Below the pieces are notes generated by a model. It was not told where the DNA came from, searched no databases, and saw only the letters and a list, made by a program, of their open reading frames with translations. A DNA stretch of 64,000 nucleotides from Halorubrum yunnanense (GTDB lineage Archaea > Halobacteriota > Halobacteria > Halobacteriales > Haloferacaceae): contig NZ_JAODIX010000027.1 in NCBI RefSeq assembly GCF_026586675.1, positions 29,194 through 93,193 of the forward strand. Direction: 5' to 3'. Below are positions 41,278 through 51,589 of this stretch, one piece after another (positions within the stretch are counted from its first letter, which is position 1; every line of letters starts with the position of its first letter). The position numbers and the translations under genes were made by a program.

Positions 41278-41931
41278 TTAGCGGGCCGCGGCGGCGACGC
41301 GCTCGCGCTCCTCCTTCTGCGAGATGGAGTAGGAGCGCTCGGCGTCGTAGTCCGCGGCCGTGACGAGCTCGTCGGCGAGCGCCTCGGCGGCGGAGGTCGT
41401 CGACTTGTACGTCGCGCTGGCGACGCCGTCGGAGATGAACAGCAGCGCTTGGTCGACGCGCCGCTGGGGCGCGACATCGACCGCCTTCGGGACGGAGATC
41501 CCGCCGTACTTCAGACGGACGGTCTCCTCGCGGGGCGCGGCGTTCTCGACGGCCGTCACGAGGACCTGGGCCGGGTTCTCCTCGGTCCGATCGTGGATGA
41601 TGTCGAAGGCGTCGCGGACGATCCGCGTCGCCTGCTGTTTCTTGCCCGTGTTCTCCTCGGTCTGCATCAGGCGGTTGATCATCCGCTCGACCAGGGAGAT
41701 CTCGCTTTTCTTGAACTGTTTCGACGCGTGACGGCCCATGGTGTGGGCGATGGGCGTCACGGTCATGTACCGCTTCGTCGAGGGGTCCTCGTAAGCGATC
41801 TCCGCGACGTCCCAGGCACCGAACAGCTTCGCGTTCTCGTTGGCGGCCTCACTGGACGCGGGCGCGTCCGGCTCCGGCTCGTCGGCGGCGACGTCCGCGT
41901 CGGACTCCGCCTCGGTCTCCTCCCCGCTCAT
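41278..41931 (-). CDS. rps7: 30S ribosomal protein S7
   Basis: 217 residues. S7 signatures are [45 protein letters not shown] and the conserved [20 protein letters not shown] (cores [15 protein letters not shown]), followed by [13 protein letters not shown]. The N-terminus has an acidic Ala/Glu/Asp leader of about 33 residues common to halophilic S7. S7 binds the 3' domain of 16S rRNA. The start overlaps the stop of rps12 by 3-4 bases (ATGA-type). Confidence 0.97.
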   Translation of the reverse strand: MSGEETEAESDADVAADEPEPDAPASSEAANENAKLFGAWDVAEIAYEDPSTKRYMTVTPIAHTMGRHASKQFKKSEISLVERMINRLMQTEENTGKKQQATRIVRDAFDIIHDRTEENPAQVLVTAVENAAPREETVRLKYGGISVPKAVDVAPQRRVDQALLFISDGVASATYKSTTSAAEALADELVTAADYDAERSYSISQKEERERVAAAAR

Positions 41932-42356
41932 CTGACGGGCTTCTCCGCGTTTCCGCGAACGAGTTCGATCATGGAGACGCCGTTGACCTTCTCGACCTTG
42001 TAGTTGACACCGGAGAGGTCGCCCATCGCGCGACCCTTGGCCCCGCCGATCCCGGCGATCGTGACCTCGTCGTGCTCGTCGATGAACGAGATCGCGCCGT
42101 CACCGGGACAGAACGCGGTGACCTGCTTCCCGTTCTTGATGAGCTGAACACGGACGCACTTTCGGATCGCCGAGTTCGGCTGCTTTGCCTCGATCCCGAC
42201 CTTCTCCAGGACGATTCCGCGAGCCTGCGGAGCGCCCTCCAGGGGGTCGGACTTCTTCTTGAGCCCGCGCTCTCGCCGAGCGTACTCGGAGTCGGACCAG
42301 CGACGCTTCTGCCGGTCCTTTTTGAGCTTACGGGCCGCGTATTTGCCGTTCGCCAT
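41928..42356 (-). CDS. rps12: 30S ribosomal protein S12
   Basis: 142 residues, normal archaeal length. The basic N-terminus ([20 protein letters not shown]), the [17 protein letters not shown] start and the conserved [20 protein letters not shown] decoding-site loop are present. S12 helps monitor codon-anticodon pairing in the A site. A TATA box at 42380-42389 lies about 25-33 bases upstream, so this gene and rps7 may have a second promoter besides the long rpo operon. Confidence 0.98.
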   Translation of the reverse strand: MANGKYAARKLKKDRQKRRWSDSEYARRERGLKKKSDPLEGAPQARGIVLEKVGIEAKQPNSAIRKCVRVQLIKNGKQVTAFCPGDGAISFIDEHDEVTIAGIGGAKGRAMGDLSGVNYKVEKVNGVSMIELVRGNAEKPVR

Positions 42357-42379
42357 CGTACATCCACTTCCGAACGGAG

Positions 42380-42389
42380 CTACTTAAGC
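42380..42389 (-). promoter_or_regulatory. Internal TATA box of rps12-rps7
   Basis: GCTTAAGTAG on the minus strand, 24-33 bases before the rps12 ATG and 210 bp after the nusA stop, in the only sizeable gap of the operon. Confidence 0.55.
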
Positions 42390-42598
42390 GTCGTCTTTCG
42401 GCGCGGCGAAACGGCCTCAGATCGCCCGAGCGGTACCTCTCGTCCGTTCTGAGGGTGTTTTTTGTGGGAAGAGATCCGAAAACGACCGCCGCTCGTCCCC
42501 GCTGAGCCGGTAAGCCGGCCCGAGCGGGCGTCGTTGACCGATATGCGAACGGCGCGCGAGCGACACGCGAACGAGGCGTCGGCTAACGCCGGTCGCCC

Positions 42599-43018
42599 CT
42601 ACGTGAGCTGCACGTCGTCGACGTCGTGGTGACGCTTCGCCAGCGTCCGGGCCGTCTCGATGTTGGTCCCGTCGGCGCCGATGGCGACGCCGCGGTCCGG
42701 CTCCGGTACCTCGACGTACGCGACCCGGTCGTTCTGCTCGGATATCGTCACGGCGTTGACCGCCGCCGGCGCGAGCGCGCTCGCGACGAACGCCTTCGGC
42801 GTATCGGCGTCCTCGACGAGCTCGATGGACTTGCCCAGCCGCCGCTCCGCCTCTTCGACGGTCTCGCCCGCCTGACCGATCGCGGCGGCCATCTCGCCGG
42901 CCGGCACGAGGAACACGAGCCGGTCGCCCTCCACGAGGCAGTCCTTCGGCGCGACCCCGGTCAGCTCGTCGAAGCGACCGATGTAGCGCCGCGCCTCGTC
43001 GGAGAGCTCGACGCGCAT
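42599..43018 (-). CDS. nusA: NusA-like transcription factor (KH domains)
   Basis: 139 residues, the short archaeal NusA form made only of KH domains: VELSDEARRYIGRF, LVPAGEMAAAIGQAGETV (core GQAGETV) and IGADGTNIETARTLAKRHHD (core GADGTNI). It binds RNA and RNA polymerase and probably modulates termination or rRNA transcription. Its start overlaps the rpoA2 stop by 1 base, so it is translationally coupled in the operon. Confidence 0.93.
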   Translation of the reverse strand: MRVELSDEARRYIGRFDELTGVAPKDCLVEGDRLVFLVPAGEMAAAIGQAGETVEEAERRLGKSIELVEDADTPKAFVASALAPAAVNAVTISEQNDRVAYVEVPEPDRGVAIGADGTNIETARTLAKRHHDVDDVQLT

Positions 43019-44232
43019 CAGTCGTCGCCCACGACGCGCGACCCCATCCGGAGGTCGACGTCGCCGGTGCCGAGCGAGATCGGTTTGCCGGCGATGACGT
43101 TCTCGATGACGCCGTCGAGCTCGTCGTACTCGCCGTGGATCGCGGCGTCGAGCAGGTGGTTGACCGTCACCTCGAACGCCGCCCGCGCGAGCACGGAGTC
43201 CTTGTTGCCGGAGATGCCGTGGCGCCCGATCGACTCGATCTCGCCGTTGTTCGTCATGATGTCGGCCACGAGCATGAGGTGCCGGACGTTCACGTCGTCG
43301 AGCCCCTGCTCTTCGAGCGTGTTCTTCGTCTCGTCGATGATCGTCTCGCGGGCCGCCTCGACCCCGAGGTTGCGGTAGATCTCGTGGATGTTGTTACACG
43401 TCGTCCGCGAGGCGTCGACGCCCTCGATGTCGAGGGTGTCGCCGAACGCCGACCCCTCAGTGTAGAGGACGAACTCCTCGTCGCCGTCGATCTCCTCTTT
43501 CCGGATGACGACGCGCTCGATCTCCTCGATCCCCTTGAAGACGATTTCGCGGAGCCGCTCGACGAGCTGGAGCAGCTCGCGGTAGCTCGGCTCACTCGGG
43601 CCGAACTCGATGACGGTGCCCGACTGCCGGGCGTCGACGCCCAGGGAGTCCTCGATCGTCTCGGCGACGATCCCGGCGACCTCGGACGGGTCGGAGTGGG
43701 TTGGCCACCGCTCGAGGAGGGTGTCGTCGTTCAGGTCGATCCGAACCAGCATGTCGGCGACGTTCGTCGACACGTCGCCGAGCGCGAGGATACGCGTCGC
43801 CTCGATGGACCAGACGACCTCGTGGGCCTTCTCGCGGTCCGTCGCGTACTCGCCCCCGAGGTGGACCGTCATCATCGGCGTGTCCGGCGTCTTCCGGGCG
43901 TCCACTAGCTCGATGAGCCGGGGGAGCCCCTGCGTGACGTCGATTTCTGCAACCCCAGCGTAATGAAAAGTATTCATTGTCATCTGAGTCCCGGGCTCAC
44001 CGATTGACTGTGCAGAAACAGTCCCAACAGGGTCCAAGGGATCAACCCGCGTCTCGATGTATCGATTCTCGACGCCCGTCGCGACCTCGGTGGCCTGCTC
44101 GATCGTGATCGCGCCGGCCTCCTCGGCCTTCTGTTCGAGGGCCTCGTACACCTCGTCTTTGAGGCGGGTCGGTAGCTCCGTCGCCTCAACGACCGCCTCC
44201 ATGTCATCCGTGACGTGGTCGTACTCAGTCAT
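43018..44232 (-). CDS. rpoA2: DNA-directed RNA polymerase subunit A''
   Basis: 404 residues, the C-terminal part of the split largest subunit. It carries the [18 protein letters not shown] trigger-loop helix (core EPGTQMT), the funnel and jaw regions, and the conserved [15 protein letters not shown] segment near the C-terminus. In archaea A' and A'' together match the bacterial beta'. Its start overlaps the rpoA1 stop by about 8 bases. Confidence 0.98.
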   Translation of the reverse strand: MTEYDHVTDDMEAVVEATELPTRLKDEVYEALEQKAEEAGAITIEQATEVATGVENRYIETRVDPLDPVGTVSAQSIGEPGTQMTMNTFHYAGVAEIDVTQGLPRLIELVDARKTPDTPMMTVHLGGEYATDREKAHEVVWSIEATRILALGDVSTNVADMLVRIDLNDDTLLERWPTHSDPSEVAGIVAETIEDSLGVDARQSGTVIEFGPSEPSYRELLQLVERLREIVFKGIEEIERVVIRKEEIDGDEEFVLYTEGSAFGDTLDIEGVDASRTTCNNIHEIYRNLGVEAARETIIDETKNTLEEQGLDDVNVRHLMLVADIMTNNGEIESIGRHGISGNKDSVLARAAFEVTVNHLLDAAIHGEYDELDGVIENVIAGKPISLGTGDVDLRMGSRVVGDD

Positions 44233-47158
44233 CGGATTCCACCCCCGGACCGCCGGCCTTGTTCAGGCCCGGCCCGGCGTGCTCCGAGAGGTTTGTCGGC
44301 GGCGCGCGCTCACCGAGGAACCGCTCCTTCTCGTCGTCGGACTCGAACTCGGCGTCGACGACGCGGTCGACGATGTCGTCGACGTCGATGCCGTCGCCCT
44401 CGCCGGAGGATACCTTCGCCGGCGAAGTCCCGTCCTCGCCGAATTCGAACTGGACGATCCGGCCCGAGGTGTCCCGGACCGAACCGTCGTACTGCGCCTC
44501 GAGCTCGGAGAGCGCGTTGATGAGCCGCCGCTGGAGGTAGCCGGACTTGGAGGTCCGAACCGCCGTGTCGACGAGCCCCTCGCGGCCGCCCATCGCGTGG
44601 AAGAAGAACTCCTCGGGCGTGAGCCCGCCGCGGTAGGAGTTCTCCACGAAGCCGTGCGCCTCCGACGAGAGGTCGTTCTCCTTGTAGTGCGAGAGCGTCC
44701 GGTCCTCGTAGCCGCGGTTGATGCGCTCGCCGCGGACCGCCTGCTGGCCGACGGAGCCGGCCATCTGCGTGAGGTTCAGCATCGACCCACGCGCGCCGGA
44801 GCGGGCCATCACGACCGCCGGGTTGTCGTCGCCGAAGTGCTGTTCGGCGATCTCACCGGCCGAGTCGCGGGCCTTCCCGAGCGTCTGCATGATCTTCATC
44901 TCCAGGGTCTCGTCGACGCCGCGGCCCGGCAGCGACTCCAGCTCGCCGGCTTCGTACGTCGAGATTAGCTCCTGGACGCGGTCGTAGGCGCTCTCGATGG
45001 CGTCGTCGACCTGCTCTTCGGCCTCCGGCGGGATCGACTCGTCGTCGATCCCGATCGAGAAGCCGAAGTTCATGATCGCGCGCATCGCCAGCGACGCAAT
45101 CTCGTTGATGAACACGCGCGAGCGCGTCTTCCCGTACTCCTTCGTGAGAGTGTCGACGACCTCGCCGCCGAAGGCGCCGACCGCGTCCTCGTCGATCGTC
45201 CCCTCGACCAGCTGACCGTTCTCGATGAGCACGCGGTCGCCCGTCGAGGACGTAAAGTCCAGCGAGAGGTCGTCGGGGAGCAGCTCCGAGAACAGCGTCC
45301 GGCCGGTCCAGTACTCGCGTCCCTCGTCGTCGACGCCGTCCGCCTCGGGCAGCTCGTCCACCCGGGTCGCCCGGAGCAGGTCCAGCGCCTGCGTTTCGGT
45401 GAACTCGGGGTTCGAGTGCGTGAGCAGGTACGTCCCGGAGATGTGGTCCTGGATCGCCCCGATGATGTTCCCGCCGAAGCGCGGCGAGAGGATCTGCTCT
45501 TGGACGCGCATGAGGACGCGCGCCTCGGCGCGGGCCTCCTCGTTCTGGAGCGCGTGCATGTTCATCTCGTCGCCGTCGAAGTCGGCGTTGTACGGCGGAC
45601 AGACGACGGTGTTGAGCCGGAACGTCTTGTACGGCATCACCACGACCTCGTGGGCCATGATGGACATCCGGTGTAGCGAGGGCTGCCGGTTGAAGATCAC
45701 GATGTCGCCGTCAACGAGGTGGCGGTTGACCTCCCAGTCGGCCTCGACCTTCTCGGCGAGTTCCTCGCAGTTCTTCTCGGTCACCTTCAGACGACGCCCG
45801 TCAGGGCGACGCACGTAGTTCGCGCCGGGGTGCGCCTCCGGGCCGTTCCGGACGTACTGGCGCGCCTCGTCGACGTTGCGCTCGGTGACGTTGAGCGTCT
45901 GGGTCATCTCCATAGCGACCCGGTCCGGGACGCCGACCTCGTTGAGGGAGAGCGTCGGGTCGGGCGAGATGACGGTCCGGGCGGAGAAGTTGACGCGCTT
46001 CCCCGACAGCGAGCCGCGGAAGCGACCCTCCTTCCCTTTCAGCCGCTGGCTGAGGGTCTTGAGCGGCCGGCCGGAGCGGTGTCGCGCCGGCGGCGTCCCG
46101 CTGATCTCGTTGTCGACGAACGTGGTGACGTGGTACTGGAGCAGCTCCCAGAGGTCTTCGATGATCAGCTGCGGGGCGCCCGCCTCGCGGTTCTCCATGA
46201 ACCGCTGGTTGATCCGGATGATGTCGACCAGCTTGTGCGTGAGGTCGTCCTCTGAGCGCTGGCCGTTGTCGAGCGTGATGGATGGGCGCGTGGTCACCGG
46301 CGGGACGGGGAGGACCGTCAGAATCATCCACTCCGGCCGGGAGTTCTCCGCGTCGATGCCGAGGACCTCGAGGTCCTCGTTCGGGATGTCCTCGAACCAG
46401 TCGCGGATGTCCGAGGGCATCAGCTTGTTCATGTCCTCCTCCGTGAGGTCGATGTCGAGCGCCTTCTCGATGGCGCGGCGGTCCTCCTTGCGCGGGCGGA
46501 ACTCGCCGGCCATGATCTCGTTGATCCGGTCGAGAGCGATGTCGGTCTTCTCTGCGAGCTCCTGCGGGGACGTGCCGGGGTCGTCCTCTTCCTCGTCGGG
46601 CTGCATCGCGGCCGCGATGCGCTCGGAGTAGTCGCCCGAGAGTACGTCCTGGACCTCGTAGTAGGTGGTCGGCTTCTCGTGTTTGATGTCCGCCTGCGGC
46701 TCGCCGCAGAACGGACAGGTCTTCGCCTTCCGCGCCTGCCGGACGGCGGCCTTCAGCACGTCGTGTTCGTCGTCGCCGAGCTCCTTCGCGCGCTCGTAGC
46801 GCTCGCGGAACTCGTCGCGCTGCGCGTCGTCTAAGGCGAGCTTCCCGCACTCGCGGCACGTCGAGCGGAGCAGCCGCCGGATGAGCTTCGTGAAGCCCAC
46901 GTGGATGACTGGCGCGGCCAGCTCGATGTGGCCGAAGTGGCCGTTACAGGAGCCGGAGTGGGAGCCGCAGGTCCGACACTCCAGGCCGGGGTCGATGACG
47001 CCCAGCCGCGGGTCCATCAGCCCCATGTCGATCGGGTAGCCGTCGTCGTCGTACGTGTCGGCCGTGATCACCTTCGTCGCCGACATGTCCCGGTACGTCT
47101 CCGGGTCCATGAGGCCGAAGTCGATGCCGCCGAGTACTTTCGGTGTTTGCATTGACAT
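44225..47158 (-). CDS. rpoA1: DNA-directed RNA polymerase subunit A'
   Basis: 977 residues. The N-terminal zinc motif reads CRTCG...CNGHFGH with His, and a second CRECG/CPFCG pair follows (about 95-155). The catalytic site [12 protein letters not shown] lies near residue 526, and the bridge and funnel segments and GSVGQQAV region follow. The start is ATG 47158 (MSMQTP); an internal ATG two codons on is also possible. No intein is present. It forms the polymerase core with B', B'' and A''. Confidence 0.98.
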   Translation of the reverse strand: MSMQTPKVLGGIDFGLMDPETYRDMSATKVITADTYDDDGYPIDMGLMDPRLGVIDPGLECRTCGSHSGSCNGHFGHIELAAPVIHVGFTKLIRRLLRSTCRECGKLALDDAQRDEFRERYERAKELGDDEHDVLKAAVRQARKAKTCPFCGEPQADIKHEKPTTYYEVQDVLSGDYSERIAAAMQPDEEEDDPGTSPQELAEKTDIALDRINEIMAGEFRPRKEDRRAIEKALDIDLTEEDMNKLMPSDIRDWFEDIPNEDLEVLGIDAENSRPEWMILTVLPVPPVTTRPSITLDNGQRSEDDLTHKLVDIIRINQRFMENREAGAPQLIIEDLWELLQYHVTTFVDNEISGTPPARHRSGRPLKTLSQRLKGKEGRFRGSLSGKRVNFSARTVISPDPTLSLNEVGVPDRVAMEMTQTLNVTERNVDEARQYVRNGPEAHPGANYVRRPDGRRLKVTEKNCEELAEKVEADWEVNRHLVDGDIVIFNRQPSLHRMSIMAHEVVVMPYKTFRLNTVVCPPYNADFDGDEMNMHALQNEEARAEARVLMRVQEQILSPRFGGNIIGAIQDHISGTYLLTHSNPEFTETQALDLLRATRVDELPEADGVDDEGREYWTGRTLFSELLPDDLSLDFTSSTGDRVLIENGQLVEGTIDEDAVGAFGGEVVDTLTKEYGKTRSRVFINEIASLAMRAIMNFGFSIGIDDESIPPEAEEQVDDAIESAYDRVQELISTYEAGELESLPGRGVDETLEMKIMQTLGKARDSAGEIAEQHFGDDNPAVVMARSGARGSMLNLTQMAGSVGQQAVRGERINRGYEDRTLSHYKENDLSSEAHGFVENSYRGGLTPEEFFFHAMGGREGLVDTAVRTSKSGYLQRRLINALSELEAQYDGSVRDTSGRIVQFEFGEDGTSPAKVSSGEGDGIDVDDIVDRVVDAEFESDDEKERFLGERAPPTNLSEHAGPGLNKAGGPGVESDD

Positions 47159-48988
47159 TTAAATCGCATCCTCCAGTTCGAGTCTCGGTCGGATTCCCAG
47201 GGCGATCATCTCGTCGAGGAGGAGCTTGAACGCGTAGCTCACCTCGAGCTCGTGGATGTCGTCCTCGTCGCCCGTGACCGGGTCGTACACCCGGCGCTGC
47301 TCGCGGTCCTCGACGGCGACGAGTCCCGTCTCCGCGGAGACGTGGACCGTCTCGGCGTCCGAGGACTCCAGGAGCCGCTCGTTGAGCACCATCGACGCGC
47401 CGTGGCCGATGATCGTGTCGCGCTCCATCTCCCCGACGCGCAGCCCGCCCTCGCGGGCCCGCCCCTCGGTCGGCTGGCGCGTGAGCACCTGGACCGGTCC
47501 GCGCGAGCGGGCGTGGAGCTTGTTCGACACCATGTGGTACAGCTTGTGGTAGAAGATCGTCCCGACGAAGATCTCCGCGTCGATCTTCTCGCCGGTGACG
47601 CCGGAGTACATCACCTCCTTGCCGGAGGACTTGAAGCCGTGTTCCTCAAGGCCGTCGCGGAGCTCCTCTTCGTCTTCGCCTTGGAACGGCGTGCCGTCGA
47701 CCCGCGAGCCGCGCAGCGAGCCGACCTTCCCGCCGAGCATCTCCAGCACGTGGCCGACCGTCATCCGCGACGGGAGCGCGTGCGGATTCATCACGAGGTC
47801 GGGGACGACCCCCTCCTCGGTAAAGGGCATGTCCTCCTGCGGGGCGAGGTGGCCGACGACGCCCTTCTGGCCGTGTCGGGACGCGAACTTGTCGCCCAGC
47901 TCGGGGACGCGCTGGTCGCGCACCTTCACCTTCGAGAGCTTGGAGCCGTCCTCGCCCTCCATCAGCGTCACCGTGTCGACGACGCCGGACTCGCCCGAGC
48001 GCATCGTGACCGAGGTCTCCCGACGCTTCTGGGGAGAGAGCCCGCCCATGTCGTCCGGCTCCTCGAGGAAGCGCGGCGGGCTGGTCTTGCCGAGCAGCAC
48101 CGAGGACTCGTCCACCTTCGTCTCGGGGTTGACGAGGCCGTCCTCGTCGAGGTGCGTGTACGCGTCCTCGCCGCGCGCGCCGCGGACGTCCTGCTCCGGG
48201 ATCTCGAAGCGGTCCTCTTGGCCGCCGGGGTACCGGCGCTCCTCGCCCTCGTACGTCCGGAAGAAGTGCGAGCGGGTGAGCGCGCGGTCGACGGAACCCT
48301 GGTTCATCACCAGCGCGTCCTCGATGTTGAACCCCTCGTACGACATCACGGCGACGACGAAGTTCTGCGCCGCCGGCCGCTTGTCGAAGCTGATCTGGTC
48401 GGACGTCTGCGTCTTCACCATCGCCAGCTGCGGGTAATGCAGCAGGTGCTGACGCGTGTCCGGCCGGATCCGGTAGTTGGCGGAGGGGAGCCCGAGCGAC
48501 TGCTTCATCATCCCCGCGCCCATCGTGATCCGGGGGCTCGCGTTGTGCTCGGGGTACGGGATCATCCCCGCGCCGATACCGAACACGAGCTGCGGGTCGA
48601 TCTCGAGGTGCGTGTGGTCGTCGGTCACGTCCTCTTCGTCGACGGCCACGAGGATATCCTCCTCCTCCTCGGCGTCGATGAACTCGACGTAGCCGCGGTC
48701 GATGAGGTCCTCGAACTCGATGTCGCCGCGCTCGAGCGCCTCGACCTCCTCGTCGCCCAGCAGGGGCTCGCCGTTCTCGACGACGATCAGCGGCCGACGG
48801 GCCCGCCCCGCGTCCGCGTTGACGATCACCTCCTGGGTCCGGTCTTTGACCGAGACGTTCACCATATCGGAGACGTCGCCTCGGCGGCGGGCCTCGCGGA
48901 TCTGTTCGGCGAGGGCCTCGGGGTCCGGATGGGTCCCGACGAGGCTCCCGTTGACGTACACCTTCGCTTCGCGTTCTGCCTGAGCCAT
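47159..48988 (-). CDS. rpoB1: DNA-directed RNA polymerase subunit B'
   Basis: 609 residues from ATG 48988. This is the C-terminal half of the bacterial-beta equivalent: [28 protein letters not shown] (core [10 protein letters not shown]), [19 protein letters not shown] binding loops, and the [31 protein letters not shown] (core [14 protein letters not shown]) clamp region, plus the C-terminal [13 protein letters not shown]. It is one base from the B'' stop and directly abuts the A' start (both in order B''-B'-A'). Confidence 0.98.
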   Translation of the reverse strand: MAQAEREAKVYVNGSLVGTHPDPEALAEQIREARRRGDVSDMVNVSVKDRTQEVIVNADAGRARRPLIVVENGEPLLGDEEVEALERGDIEFEDLIDRGYVEFIDAEEEEDILVAVDEEDVTDDHTHLEIDPQLVFGIGAGMIPYPEHNASPRITMGAGMMKQSLGLPSANYRIRPDTRQHLLHYPQLAMVKTQTSDQISFDKRPAAQNFVVAVMSYEGFNIEDALVMNQGSVDRALTRSHFFRTYEGEERRYPGGQEDRFEIPEQDVRGARGEDAYTHLDEDGLVNPETKVDESSVLLGKTSPPRFLEEPDDMGGLSPQKRRETSVTMRSGESGVVDTVTLMEGEDGSKLSKVKVRDQRVPELGDKFASRHGQKGVVGHLAPQEDMPFTEEGVVPDLVMNPHALPSRMTVGHVLEMLGGKVGSLRGSRVDGTPFQGEDEEELRDGLEEHGFKSSGKEVMYSGVTGEKIDAEIFVGTIFYHKLYHMVSNKLHARSRGPVQVLTRQPTEGRAREGGLRVGEMERDTIIGHGASMVLNERLLESSDAETVHVSAETGLVAVEDREQRRVYDPVTGDEDDIHELEVSYAFKLLLDEMIALGIRPRLELEDAI

Positions 48989-48989
48989 G

Positions 48990-50555
48990 TTAGTCGTCCG
49001 CCGTCTGTCGTTCGACGCCCTCGATGCCGGGGATCCCCTCGACACCCATCGACGCCAGTTCTCGTTTCAGCCCCTGTTCGTCCTCGACCGTCTGCGACAG
49101 CTCCATCGACTGCGCGAAGTTCTTCACGAGCCCGCAGTTCGGTCCCTCCGGGGTCTCGGAGGGACAGATGCGACCCCACTGGGTCGCGTGGAGGTCCCGC
49201 GCCTCGAAGTGCGGCTGCGACCGCGACAGCGGCGAGCGCAGGCGCCGCAGGTGCGAGAGCACGCCCATGTAGTCCGTCCGGTCGACGAGCTGGGAGACGC
49301 CCGAGCGGCCGCCGACCCAGTTCCCCGTCGCGATCGGGTGTTCGAGCCGCTCGGTCAGCACGTCCGAGCGAACGACCGTGTTGACGGTGAGCTGTCGGTT
49401 CCGCATGTTCGCGCGCTCCAGCTGGTACTTCACGTCGCGCGCCAGCTTGTTCAGGGCCGTCCGGAACAGGTCGCGCATCAGGTCGCCGGAGACCTTCAGG
49501 CGCTTGTTGGCGTAGTGGTCCTTGTCGTCGGACTCGCGGCGGTCCAAGGCGAGCTCGAAGCACGCCTCGGCCATCCGGCAAAGGTAGTACGCCTTGTTGA
49601 TGCGGACGTCCTCCTCCTCGACGCCCTCCTCGTGGAGGTGCGGCAGGAGGTAGCGGTCGATGACGTAGTTCGCCCGCTTGAGCTGGTAGTTCTTCCCCTG
49701 CCCGGAGGCGACGCGCTCGCCGAGAGTCTCGATGGCCTCCTCGGTCGTCTGCACCTCCGCCTCCTCTAAGTTCTCCAGCATGAACTTCACGATCTCGGGG
49801 TCGTCCGAGACGCGGTGGACGATCTCCTCGTCCGACTCCAGGCCGAGCGCCCGGACGAGGGTCACGAAGTCGATCGAGCCCGAGACGGACGGGAACGACA
49901 CCTCGAGCAGCCCCTCGCGGTTGCGCTCGCACAGCACCAGCGCGCGGTAGCCGCGGCGCTGGGAGAACGTCTTGGCGACCTGGATCTCGTCGCCGTACTT
50001 CGAGTCGTACTCCGCGAGGATCTTGTTCGGCGCCAGGTCCTCCGAGGTCATCAACACGCGCTCGGAGCCGTTGACGATGAAGTAGCCGCCGGGGTCGACG
50101 GGGTCCTCGCCGATGTCGATGAGCTCCTCGTCGGAGAAGCCCGCCATGTTACACTTCTCCGAGCCGACCATAATCGGCATCCGGCCGACCTTGGTCTCGG
50201 TCGTGTCGACGACCTGCTCGGGCTCGTCCTCGCCGCCGCGCACGATCGACATCTCCATGAAGACGGGCGCCGAGTAGGTGATGTTCCGGAGGCGGGCCTC
50301 CTGCGGGTACAGCAGCTCTTCGGAGCCGTCGGCCTCGCGGACGCGTGGAGTGACCATCCGAACGTCGCCGAGCTCGACGTAGACGGGCTCTTGCCCCTCC
50401 TTGTCGCCGATGTCGGTCTCGATCGTCTCCTTCTCGTCGACGACCTCCTGCATGCCGCGGTCCAGGAAGTTGTTGAACGAGCGGAAGTGGTGTTCGGCCA
50501 GCCGTTCGTCCGAGAAGTACTCGCGTGAGACGACGCGTCGGTCTTGCCTGTTCAT
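48990..50555 (-). CDS. rpoB2: DNA-directed RNA polymerase subunit B''
   Basis: 521 residues, N-terminal half of the beta equivalent. Visible blocks are [15 protein letters not shown] near the start, [26 protein letters not shown] (cores [12 protein letters not shown]), and the C-terminal [40 protein letters not shown] motif (core [13 protein letters not shown]), which forms part of the rifampicin-pocket/active-centre region. Split B'/B'' is normal in haloarchaea and methanogens. Its start overlaps the rpoH stop by 4 bases. Confidence 0.98.
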   Translation of the reverse strand: MNRQDRRVVSREYFSDERLAEHHFRSFNNFLDRGMQEVVDEKETIETDIGDKEGQEPVYVELGDVRMVTPRVREADGSEELLYPQEARLRNITYSAPVFMEMSIVRGGEDEPEQVVDTTETKVGRMPIMVGSEKCNMAGFSDEELIDIGEDPVDPGGYFIVNGSERVLMTSEDLAPNKILAEYDSKYGDEIQVAKTFSQRRGYRALVLCERNREGLLEVSFPSVSGSIDFVTLVRALGLESDEEIVHRVSDDPEIVKFMLENLEEAEVQTTEEAIETLGERVASGQGKNYQLKRANYVIDRYLLPHLHEEGVEEEDVRINKAYYLCRMAEACFELALDRRESDDKDHYANKRLKVSGDLMRDLFRTALNKLARDVKYQLERANMRNRQLTVNTVVRSDVLTERLEHPIATGNWVGGRSGVSQLVDRTDYMGVLSHLRRLRSPLSRSQPHFEARDLHATQWGRICPSETPEGPNCGLVKNFAQSMELSQTVEDEQGLKRELASMGVEGIPGIEGVERQTADD

Positions 50556-50779
50556 GAGACGACTAACCGGTACACGACGGCTTCCTCCGTCGTGCGAGAG
50601 TTTCGAACGATCTTCACCACGTCACCGACCTCGGCCTCGTCGGGGATCGCGGGATCCGTGCGTTTGATCTTCGGTAGGTTCGTCCGCTTCACGTCGTACT
50701 CGGCCAGGACCTCGTCGACCTCGTCGTCATCGAGGAGGACGTGGTCCGGGACGAGTTCGTGTTGGCTTACGTCTACCAT
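50552..50779 (-). CDS. rpoH: DNA-directed RNA polymerase subunit H (Rpb5-like)
   Basis: 75 residues, the archaeal H subunit: the conserved [10 protein letters not shown] near the start, [21 protein letters not shown] in the middle, and [22 protein letters not shown] at the end (cores NLPKI, VKIVRNS). It is the first gene of the operon. Upstream (50780-50856) are TATA-like CATATAGC and CCTTATTTG elements, so the transcript probably starts 40-60 bases before the ATG. Confidence 0.96.
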   Translation of the reverse strand: MVDVSQHELVPDHVLLDDDEVDEVLAEYDVKRTNLPKIKRTDPAIPDEAEVGDVVKIVRNSRTTEEAVVYRLVVS

Positions 50780-50838
50780 GGGTGGTGGTTATTGAGAGAA
50801 GCTATCACGAGATACTACAGATCGCTATATGCGCCAAC

Positions 50839-50854
50839 CAAATAAGGCTTGTCA
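50839..50854 (-). promoter_or_regulatory. Inverted promoter element, rpoH side
   Basis: TGACAAGCCTTATTTG in minus orientation, perfectly complementary to 50996-51011. It contains a TATA-like CCTTATTT about 65 bases before the rpoH ATG, so it would give a 5' leader of about 40 bases. Confidence 0.5.
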
Positions 50855-50995
50855 ACCGACGCCGCCGCGCGCGGCTCACGACGTCGGGGCGTGCGATACT
50901 CTCACCCATGCGAGTATCATATAAAACAGTACCGCCGGGGTCGGCGCGTGACGGGCCCGTCCGCCCTTGTCATCCGTCCCCACCGTCGCCGGCGA

Positions 50996-51011
50996 TGACA
51001 AGCCTTATTTG
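50996..51011 (+). promoter_or_regulatory. Inverted promoter element, tRNA-Asp side
   Basis: TGACAAGCCTTATTTG in plus orientation, 30-45 bases before tRNA-Asp. TSS would fall close to the tRNA 5' end. The matched sequence suggests the operon and the tRNA genes share promoter or regulator recognition. Confidence 0.5.
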
Positions 51012-51040
51012 CCGGACAGGGGTACGAATGATTGCGACAA

Positions 51041-51113
51041 GCCCGGATGGTGTAGTGGCCCATCATACGACCCTGTCACGGTCGTGACGCGGGTTCAAAT
51101 CCCGCTCCGGGCG
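51041..51113 (+). tRNA. tRNA-Asp (GTC), copy 1
   Basis: 73 nt, complete cloverleaf: acceptor GCCCGGA/TCCGGGC plus G, D-arm TGTAGTGGCCCATCATA, anticodon stem-loop with CCTGTCACG (GTC) and T-arm CGGG-TTCAAAT-CCCG. No intron and no encoded CCA. Confidence 0.96.
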
Positions 51114-51143
51114 TCCCCCTTTTCGGGGCCTTTGTCGCTGTCT

Positions 51144-51216
51144 GCCCGGATGGTGTAGTGGCCCATCATACGACCCTGTCACGGTCGTGACGCGGGTTCA
51201 AATCCCGCTCCGGGCG
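51144..51216 (+). tRNA. tRNA-Asp (GTC), copy 2
   Basis: 73 nt, identical to the first copy, which ends 30 bases upstream. The pair is probably one precursor. Three-prime of it is the perfect hairpin TTCGACGAACG/CGTTCGTCGAA around 51218-51261 and two partial tRNA 3' ends (51318-51341 and 51519-51537). Confidence 0.96.
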
Positions 51217-51317
51217 TTTTCGACGAACGAGATGGCGAGCGTAGCGAGCCGTTCGTCGAAAACGCTCGCACAAGGGTTTGAATCTGAGGACGAGCGAACG
51301 AAGCGAGCGAAGTCCTC

Positions 51318-51341
51318 CGGGTTCAAATCCCGCTCCGGGCG
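51318..51341 (+). other. Partial copy of tRNA-Asp 3' end
   Basis: 24 bases identical to the last 24 of tRNA-Asp (T-loop to discriminator), without the rest of the gene. It lies 102 bases after the intact second copy. This is the footprint of an integration or tandem-duplication event at the tRNA 3' end. Confidence 0.7.
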
Positions 51342-51518
51342 TATTTTGTCGCCGCCAATCGGCGAGCGAAGCGAGTCGATACCGGCGGCAACGATCGATT
51401 CGTCGGAAGTTGAATCCTCTCAGTCGCGCGCAGCGAGCGGTGCGAGGTGCGAACGAAGTGAGCACCTCGATATGCGAGCGGCGAAGCCGCGAGCAGCGAG
51501 CGAGCACGTCTGATTCAC

Positions 51519-51537
51519 GTTCAAATCCCCCCGGGCG
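51519..51537 (+). other. Degenerate copy of tRNA-Asp 3' end
   Basis: GTTCAAATCCCCCCGGGCG is a shortened, altered tRNA 3' end followed by CTTTCGACGAAC. The same TTTCGACGAAC follows intact tRNA-Asp copy 2, so tRNA end and downstream tail were duplicated together. Confidence 0.5.
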
Positions 51538-51589
51538 CTTTCGACGAACAACACGGGGAACGATGGGCCCGCCTCGGCCGCTCCGCCCC

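Noticed and set aside
44225..47158. Intein in RNA polymerase subunit A'
   Set aside because: Length (977 residues) and continuous motifs show no insertion at the NADFDGD site or elsewhere.
47252..49384. Plus-strand open frame over rpoB1/rpoB2
   Set aside because: Antisense shadow of the polymerase genes.
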